Shown piece after piece: positions 54,601 to 63,600 of a DNA stretch of 64,000 nucleotides. The stretch spans positions 1 through 64,000 of the forward strand of contig SWBL01000075.1 in the NCBI GenBank assembly GCA_024195585.1. The letters run 5' to 3'. The DNA is from Aureobasidium sp. EXF-3400 (Eukaryota > Ascomycota > Dothideomycetes > Dothideales > Saccotheciaceae). Below the pieces are notes generated by a model. The model did not search any database and was not told the origin of the DNA. It saw only the letters and a program-made list of their open reading frames with translations. Both the position numbers and the translations under genes were made by a program. Positions within the stretch are counted from its first letter, which is position 1; each line of letters starts with the position of its first letter.

Positions 54601-57600
54601 CGGAGTTGTGTCTTCTGTTGTGGCGCAAGCTTCTCAGGTATCACTAGTTCCCTCCACAACCTTGCTTGCCGTTCCAGTACAAACCTCGATTCTGCCTATC
54701 GTGGGATCTGCCATTTCTGCCATCGGCGACCAAGCTAGGGAACAAGTGACTTCCGCCGCTTCCGTATTGAGCTCCGTGCTTGTGGATGCTACTGCGCTGC
54801 CCACTGCCGAGATATCATCTTTGCTTGCTGTGGGCAATCTTCCTATCCCTGCTTCGTCCGCGTTGTCTTCTCTGCTTGCAAACCCTAGCCAAACAAATGC
54901 TCTGCCTGCAGTCTCGTCAGTAATCTCAGCTATTGACAACCAGGCCGGTGTAGTCACCTCGGCTGCCTCGGTACTTTCTTCAGCTCTGCTTGATGCGACA
55001 GCACTCCCTACTGCCGAGATCTCGTCTCTGCTCGCTGGAGGAAACCTTCCCGTATCAGCATCTTCTGCTCTGTCTTCCTTGCTCGCTGCTCCTAGTCAGA
55101 GTGATGTCTTATCTGCGATCTCCTCTGTGGTGGCCGCTATTGGGAATGGAGCAACAGGAGCGGTCCCTTCGGCTCTTACTCAATTGTCATCAGCTCTTGT
55201 GGATGCTACAGTGGTACCTACCGCGGCAATTTCCTCCTTGCTTGCTGTTGGAAGTATCCCTGAATCGGCATCTGCTGCTCTGTCATCATTGATTGCTGTA
55301 CCCACCAGCGCAGATATACTGCCTGCTGTGTCGTCGATCATTGGGGATCTAAACAGTGACGGCTCGGGTGCCGCTACATCGGCTGCCTTGGTTCTGTCAT
55401 CTTTGATTCAGGCTCCTACTCAGACTGCAGTCCCTGCAGGAGTTGTTGCGGTGATCTCTTCGTTGGTTGACCAGGGTGCTCTTCCCACTTCTGCTAATGC
55501 TGAATTGTCATCTTTGCTGGCCGACCCAACTCAATCAAACTTCCTGCCCGCAGTCTCGTCTATCATCTCGACCGTTGGGAACGAGGTCTCCGGAGACGCT
55601 ACTTCCGCCGTATCAGCATTGTCTTCTTTGATTCAAGCTCCTGCACCAACCGAGGCACCTGTCGAAGTGGTTTCAGCAATCTCCTCCTTGCTCAGTGATG
55701 GTGCTCTTCCAACCTCTGCAAATGCGGTTCTGTCATCCTTGATTGCATCTCCCACGGGCGCGTCGTTCCTCCCAGCAGTCTCTTCAGTTCTTTCTCAAGT
55801 CAATGCACAAGCGACAGGTTCCCTTCCTACGGCTATCTCTGTGCTTTCGTCTTTGATTGCCAATCCTACGCAAACTGATGTACCTCAGGATGCCGTCTCG
55901 GCTATCTCGTCGCTTTTGGCGGATCCTAACCTTAGCGCAAGCTTGGGTGCTACAGTTGAGCTTCCCCAACCAACGAGTGATATTCTTGGAGGACTGACGG
56001 CCATTCTCCCTGAGCCGGCTACACAAGCTCTCGGAGGACTTACATCGCTACTACCGGAACCATCTACTCAGATCATTGGCGATCTTACGTCTCTCCTTCC
56101 AGAGCCAACTAGTCAAGTCCTTGGAGGCCTCACATCGTTGCTTCCCGAGCCTACCACTCAGATACTTGGAGGACTGACAGAATTGCTCCCTGAGCCGACT
56201 ACCCAGATCCTCGGAGGACTCACGTCCCTTCTCCCTGAGACCACGAACATTATCGCTGATTTGACTTCAGGCTTGCCCGCTCCTACAGCTACGGTTGACC
56301 CTATTCTTGTTATCTCTTCCTTGCTATCTCAAGCATCGACCCTTCCAGCTGAAGTTCAAGCCACTGCTCTACCGGCATTATCATCTTTGCTATCCGAAGC
56401 ATCGAACGTTGCGACTAACGTAGTTGACCCTGTGGCAACCTCGGCTATCAATTCGGTTCTTGTCGAAGCCACTGGCATTCCTGGGCTTGCTTCACTCATT
56501 GCCAACCCGGTGACTGAGGCTCCCGTGCCTGCACTCTCCTCGCTGTTCTCAGCGGCATCAGAGCTTCCTGCTGATGTTCTCAGTACTGTGCAACCGGCTT
56601 TGTCTTCATTGCTTTCTGTCGCAACCCAGATTGAAGCTACCGCAACAGCCGGCGACCTAGGTGCTAGTTCAGCTCTTTCTTCGATCCTCGTTGAAGCTAC
56701 TGGCATTCCAGGAATTACGTCTCTCGTTGCCAACCCAGCGATAGCGGACCCGATTTCTGCCATCTCATCTCTTCTGTCCCAGGCCTCGAACTTGCCAGCA
56801 GATGTCCAGAGCAATGTAAATCCCGCTTTGTCCTCGTTGCTATCAGTCGCTTCTGGCTTGGATGCCTCTGCAACCGGTACGATCGATCCTCTAGTCACCT
56901 CCGCCGTCTCATCCATCTTGAACGTGGCCGCTGGTCTTCCCGGACTTGGTTCTGTTGTACCCACCGCACTTGTTCCTGCAGACCCCGTCCAGGCTGTTTC
57001 GTCATTGTTGTCTCAGGCTACTCAGCTACCTGGAGACATTCAAACCTCTATCCAGCCTGCTATTGCATCCCTTGTTTCGCAGGTTACAGAGGCCGCTGCA
57101 ACTGGAACTGTTGATCCCACGCTCGTTGCTGGACTTTCATCAGTACTCTCCGAGGCTACTAATGCTGCTGGTGATGCATTGTCCACCCCTGCACTGATTG
57201 TGGACCCTGTCCAAGCGGTTTCCTCGTTACTTTCTGAGGCTGCCCAGCTTCCCAGCGATATCCAGACTTCGATTCAACCTGATGTGTCATCTCTAGTGTC
57301 GCAAGTCACAGGGGCCGCCGCAACCGGAGTTGTCGATCCGGCTCTAGTCTCTAGCCTTTCGTCAATTCTGAATGACGCGACTTCTGTTGCGGGAGACTCG
57401 ATTTCGACCCTAGCAATCAGCTTGGACCCAGTTCAAGCAGTCACCTCGCTGCTCGCCCAAGCTACACAACTTCCTGGCGATATTCAGAGCTCTGTGCAAC
57501 CAGCCGTATCTTCATTGGTTTCGCAAATCAATGACGGAGCCTCCACTGGTGCTGTTGATCCGAACCTGGTTTCTAGCCTCTCATCGGTCCTTGCTGACGC

Positions 57601-60600
57601 TACCTCTGCTGCCGGCGATTCGCTGTCAACACCAGCCTTGACCGCAGACCCTCTTCAAGCCGTCACTTCCTTGCTCTCTGAAGCCACACAACTACCTGGA
57701 AGCATTCAGACCTCTGTTCAACCAGTTGTCGCCTCTCTGGTTTCACAAGTCAATAATGCAGCTGCCACGGGAATTGTTGATCCAGGTTTAATCTCGAGCC
57801 TCTCATCCGTGCTCGCCGATGCGACCAGCGCCGCCGGAGGGGTTTCTTTTGATCCCTTGCAAGCAGTAACGTCTCTTCTGTCTGAGGCTACTAGGTTGCC
57901 TAGTGATATCCAGACCTCCGTCCTGCCTGAAATTTCTTCTCTAGTTGCCCAAGTATCGGATGCTGCTGCTGCGACCAGCGCTGTTGACCCATCCTTAATC
58001 TCTGGACTTTCATCCATTCTTGCTGATGCGACCAGTGCCGCCGGAGGAATTACTGCACTTCCCTCTGTGACTGTCGATCCTCTTCAGGCCGTGACCAGCT
58101 TGCTCTCCGAAGCTACACAATTGCCCGGAGACATTCAGACCTCTGTACAGCCGATTGTAGCCTCTTTGGTTTCACAAGTCAACAGTGCAGCTATCACAGG
58201 CGTTGTTGACCAAGGTTTGGTTTCGAGCCTCTCATCAGTGCTTGCAGATGCGAGTAGCGCAGCCAACGCCGCTGCTTCGCTCGCTACACCGGTAACATCA
58301 GATGATCCTATACAGATCATCTCATCGCTTTTGTCTGGAGCTTCTGACCTTCCACTCAGTGCTCAGACATCTCTACAACCTGTACTGTCCCAGTTGTTCT
58401 CTCAAGTTACTGGAATTGGCGCCACTATCACAGGAGCTCCCTTGGTCTCAGCAGTGTCATCAATTCTTGCGGACGCGACCTCCGCCGCTAACACGCTTGG
58501 AAATGCAGTAGTGGTTCCTACTTTCCCTGCAGGCGTAGAGCCAGGAATTTCATCCTTGTTGAACGACCCTGCTGCATCAATCGTGCAACCAGCACTTTCA
58601 AGTCTTTTGAGCCAGGTTTCCGAAATTGGTGCTTCCGCTTCTGGTATCCAACCCAGTGTTTCTTCATTGCTATCTGGAGTTTCGGATGCAGTGCCTATTG
58701 AGACTGGCGTTGCAAACTCACTCCTTGGTCAAGTTTTCGATCTTGGTGCTTCGGCGACTGCGCTGCAACCCGCGTTAAGCTCTTTGGCTGCTCAGATTAC
58801 CCAATTGCCTGAGTCTCTTCAGCCTGCCCTCTCCTCTATCATCTCAGATGTCAATGGAGTCGGGGCTTCTGTAGGTGCTGGTGTTTCTGTTGGAGCTGCT
58901 GTGAGCGCGACTGGCGTTGTGCCAGCCCTTTCCTCACTTCTGTCTCGTGTCTCCGACCTTGCGGCTTCTGCTACTAGTGGCGTTTTGCCTGCCGTATCTT
59001 CCCTGGCTTCAGACGTTACGCAGTTGCCAACCACCATTCAGCCAGCAGTATCTTCGCTATTGTCGCAGATTGCGGATCCTCTTGTCACCAACGTTGATCC
59101 AGCCCTATCTTCTCTGGCAGCACAGATCACTGAATTGCCAGCGACTGCCCAGCCGGTCCTATCCAGCATTTTGGGTCAGGCTTCTGACCTGGCAGCCTCA
59201 GCTACTCCCGCACTCACCTCGTTGGCTTCAGACGTGACTCAACTACCTGCATTTATTCAGCCAGCAGTCCAATCTTTGATCTCTCAGGTCGCAGACCCTG
59301 CCGTGACTAACATTGATCCTGTACTCTCTTCGCTGGCATCCCAGGCCACTGAGCTTCCTGCCTCTGCTCAACCGATTCTCTCTAGTATCTTAGGTCAAGC
59401 ATCCAGCATTGCTGCATTAGCAACCCCTGCACTTACTTCTCTCGCAGCAGATGTTACCCAGTTACCTGCATCTATTCAGCCAGCGGTACAATCTCTGATC
59501 TCTCAGGTTGCAGACCCTGCCATCACTAACGTCAATCCTGCACTCTCATCGTTGGCATCACAAATTACCCAGCTACCAGCTTCTGCTCAGCCAATTCTTT
59601 CAAGCATCTTGGGACAGGCGTCTAGTATTGCTGCATCCGCCACCCCAGTCCTTTCATCTTTGGCTTCGGATGTCACTCAGTTACCTGAGTCCATTCAGCC
59701 GGCTGTATCATCTCTGTTGACACAGATCGCAGACCCTCTAGCTACTGGTGCTAACTTCGCACTTAGCTCGTTAGCATCGCAAGTTGCCGAGCTACCAGCG
59801 TCTGCTCAGCCAATCCTGTCTAGCATACTGTCCCAAGCTTCGGGCATTGTAGCCTCAGCGACAAATGACGTTCAGCCTGCTTTGACATCCCTAGCGTCCC
59901 ATGTCACGCAACTCCCTGAGTCTCTGCAACCTGCTGTGTCATCTCTCCTGACCCAGATCGCCAACCCTATCGCCACGGGCGTCAACGTCGCTCTCTCGTC
60001 ATTGGCATCGCAAGTTGCTGAGCTCCCAGCTTCTGCTCAACCAATCTTGTCGAGCATACTCTCTCAAGCTTCTGGCATCGCAGCTTCGGTGACCAACGAC
60101 GTCCCACCCGCCTTGACATCCTTAGTATCTGATGTCACTCAGCTTCCTGCGTCTGTTCAGCCGGCAGTATCTTCCTTGTTGTCTCAAATCGCTGACCCTA
60201 TTGCCACTGGTGTTGATCCAGCACTGTCCTCCTTGACCGCTCAGATCACCGGACTACCAGCCGATGCTCAACCAGTGTTATCAAGCATCTTGTCGCAAGC
60301 CTCCAGTATCGCTGCCTCGGGCACCAATGACGTCCAACCTCTTCTGTCCTCTTTGGCATCACAGGCCACACAGCTTCCTGGGTCTGTTCAACCTGCTGTT
60401 TCATCTCTCTTGTCACAAGTTTCGAACCCATTAGCAACTGGCGTTGATTCTGCTTTGTCATCTTTGGCTGCTCAAGTTACTGCATTGCCAGCATCTGTAC
60501 AACCTGTGCTTGCTAGTATCGTGTCGCAAGCTTCTGAAGTTGCTGCCTCGGTCACTAGTGGTGTCAACCCTATTCTGCCCTCTTTGGCAGCGGATGTGAC

Positions 60601-63600
60601 CCAATTGCCACAGTCTATTCAACCTGCAGTTTCATCACTTCTATCCGCCGCTGCTAGTCCAGTGGCTACCGGGCTTGATCCTGCTTTGTCTTCGCTGGCC
60701 GCACAAGTTGCCGCACTGCCGACATCAGCACAACCCATACTAGGAGGCATTCTATCTCAAGTATCAGGTATCGCCGCCTCGGCCACTGCTGGAGCTGGTC
60801 TGAATGTCAACGTTGCACCAATTTTGACTTCCTTGACCTCTCAAGCCTCGGCACTCCCGGTATCACTTCAGCCCGCTCTCTCGTCTCTGATCTCTGACAT
60901 CTCGGTGTCTGGTCCTCTCGCAACAGGTGTCGACCCCGCCTTGTCATCGTTGGCTTCTCAGATCACCGAGCTTCCTGTGTCTGCTCAGCCCGCTCTGTCA
61001 TCAATTTTGTCACAAGCATCCGGACTAGTCAGCTCTGCTGCTCAGGTCACTTCGCCAATTGACGTCGGCCCTGCCCTTACTTCCCTGGCGGCTCAAGCCA
61101 CTGGACTTCCTGCATCGATTCAGCCTGCTGTTTCCTCCCTGATTTCCCAGATTTCTGTATCAGGACCTGCCGCAAGTGGTATCGACTCTGCTCTTTCCTC
61201 TTTGGCCTCTCAAGTCACCGAGTTGCCTGCCACTGCACAGCCGGCTCTCTCGTCCATTGTTGCGCAGGCATCGAGTCTTGTTAGCTCTGCAGTATCTCAA
61301 GCCACTTCTGGAGTGGAGGTTGGAGCCGTACTTACCTCTTTGGCATCACAGGCTACTGCACTCCCCGTCTCGATTCAATCTGGCGTTTCGAGCTTGATCT
61401 CACAAATCTCCGCTGCCGGACCAGCCGCAAGTGGTGTTGATGCCGCAATTTCTTCATTGGCTTCTCAGATCACTGAGTTGCCCGTAACAGCACAGCCGGC
61501 GCTATCCGCCATTGTTTCTCAAGCTTCTGGATTGCTCAACTCAGCTGTGCCTCAAGTTACAGCTAGCATCACCGCTGGGCTTACAATTGACCCTGCACTG
61601 ACCTTGCCACTTCCAACCTCGGTTGCCGTTCCTGTGTCTTCCCTCTTGTCGCAGATCTCGGCTTCTGGGGTAGTAGCCTCTAATGTCCAGCCAGTATTGT
61701 CATCTTTGGCTTCTCAAATCACAGAGCTACCTCAATCGGCTCAACCAGGACTTGCTTCTCTGATTTCTCAGATCTCTGGCTTGGCCCCCATCACCTCTGC
61801 TGTCCCAACTATTGGAGGTGTCGTCGTTGATCCCGCATTGACTATAGGGCTCCCAAGCTCAATCTTGCCTGCTGTCTCTTCGCTCTTGTCGCAGGTCTCG
61901 GCTTCCGGCCCAGCAGCAACTGGGGTCCAACCTGCGTTGTCGTCTTTGGCCTCTCAAGTTACACAATTGCCTTCGTCAGCTCAGCCAGCTCTTTCCTCGT
62001 TGATTGCTGGCATCTCTGGCTTGGCTCCTGTCACTTCTGCAGCTCCTACTATTGGCGCTGTGAAAATCAACCCATCTTTGACCGCTCAGCTTCTAAGCTC
62101 TCTCCAACCTGCTTTGTCATCGCTCATCTCGCAGATTTCCGCAGCAGGACCTACAGCTCCTGCCGTCCAGACTGCGTTGTCATCTTTGGCTTCTCAGATT
62201 AGTCAGCTACCTTCTTCAGCCCAGCCAGCCTTGTCCTCGTTGATATTTCAAGTGTCGGGTCTGCCAGCCACTCCCGTAACTGGCGTTGGTTCAATCAACC
62301 CAGCTCTGACCTCCCAGCTTCCAAGCTCTATCCGCCCCGCAGTATCTTCGCTTCTCTCGCAAGTTTCGGCTATTGGCGCTACCAACCCTGCAGTACAGAC
62401 CGCACTGTCGTCGTTGGCTTCTCAAATTAGCCAATTGCCATCTTCCGCCAGACCAGCACTTTCCTCGCTGATTTCTCAAGTGTCAAACTTGCCAGTAAAT
62501 TCTGCAGTGCCTACAGTCGGTGCTGGGGCCGCCGGATCGGCACTCTCCTCATTGGCTTCTCAAGCTTCGAACTTGCCCAGCTCAGTACGTCCTGCACTCT
62601 CATCGCTCCTGTCGCAAGTCTCTGCCGTTGGCCCATCCGGTACCCTGGCTCCTAGTGTCTCTTCAGCAGTCTCATCTTTGTTGGCTGGCGCCACTTCGCG
62701 TGCTCCAACAGTTGGCGGCAATGCCGCTGGAGCTGGCGCGATTCTTTCGTCAATCAGATCTCAGGCATCGCTACTTCCTGTTTCTGTCCAGCCTGTTTTG
62801 TCTTCGCTTCTGTCTCAAGTTTCGGCAGTTGGACCTTCGGGTACAGTGGCACCTAGTGTCTCGGCAGCCGTCACGTCTCTTGCTGGTGCTGTGGGCAACA
62901 CTCGCAACTCCGTGTCTGAGACTATCGCAGCCGGCTCTGCTCTCTCGTCTATTGCATCCCAAGCATCTAAGCTTCCTGCCTCTCTGCAAACAGCTGTTGC
63001 TTCAATACTCAGCCAGGTTTCTGCTGCCGGCCCTTCGGCCACTTTGGATCCTCGCATCTCTTCGGCTGTTTCTTCGTTGTTGTCTGCCGCCTCCCCTAGC
63101 GCAAGTGCCAGCATCTCGGCTGGTGGAAACGTTATTGTCGGTCCAGCTTTGTCTTCTCTGGCATCCCAGATCTCGCAGTTGCCCTCGTCTGTTCGCCCGG
63201 TTGTCAGTTCCTTGCTCTCGCAAGTTTCTGCAACCCCGACTGCGACTCTTGACCCTAGAGTCTCCTCGGCGGTCTCCTCTCTCGTATCTGCCGTTGCTCC
63301 CTCCAGAGCTCCGACTGGTGGAAATGTGATTGTTGGCCCAGCTCTATCGTCATTGGCTTCTCAATTCTCTCAGTTGCCATCTTCAATTCGTCCTGAGCTG
63401 TCTTCTCTTCTGTCACTGGTGTCAGCCACGCCATCTGCTACTTCGGATCCCAGAGTCTCTTCCGCGGTTTCGTCAATCGTGGCTGGAGTTGATCTTCCCA
63501 CCTCAAGACCAGTTGAAGTTGCACCGGCACTCTCGTCTCTGGCGTCTCAAATCTCCCAACTTCCTAGCTCGATTCGTCCTGCGGTCTCTTCATTACTCTC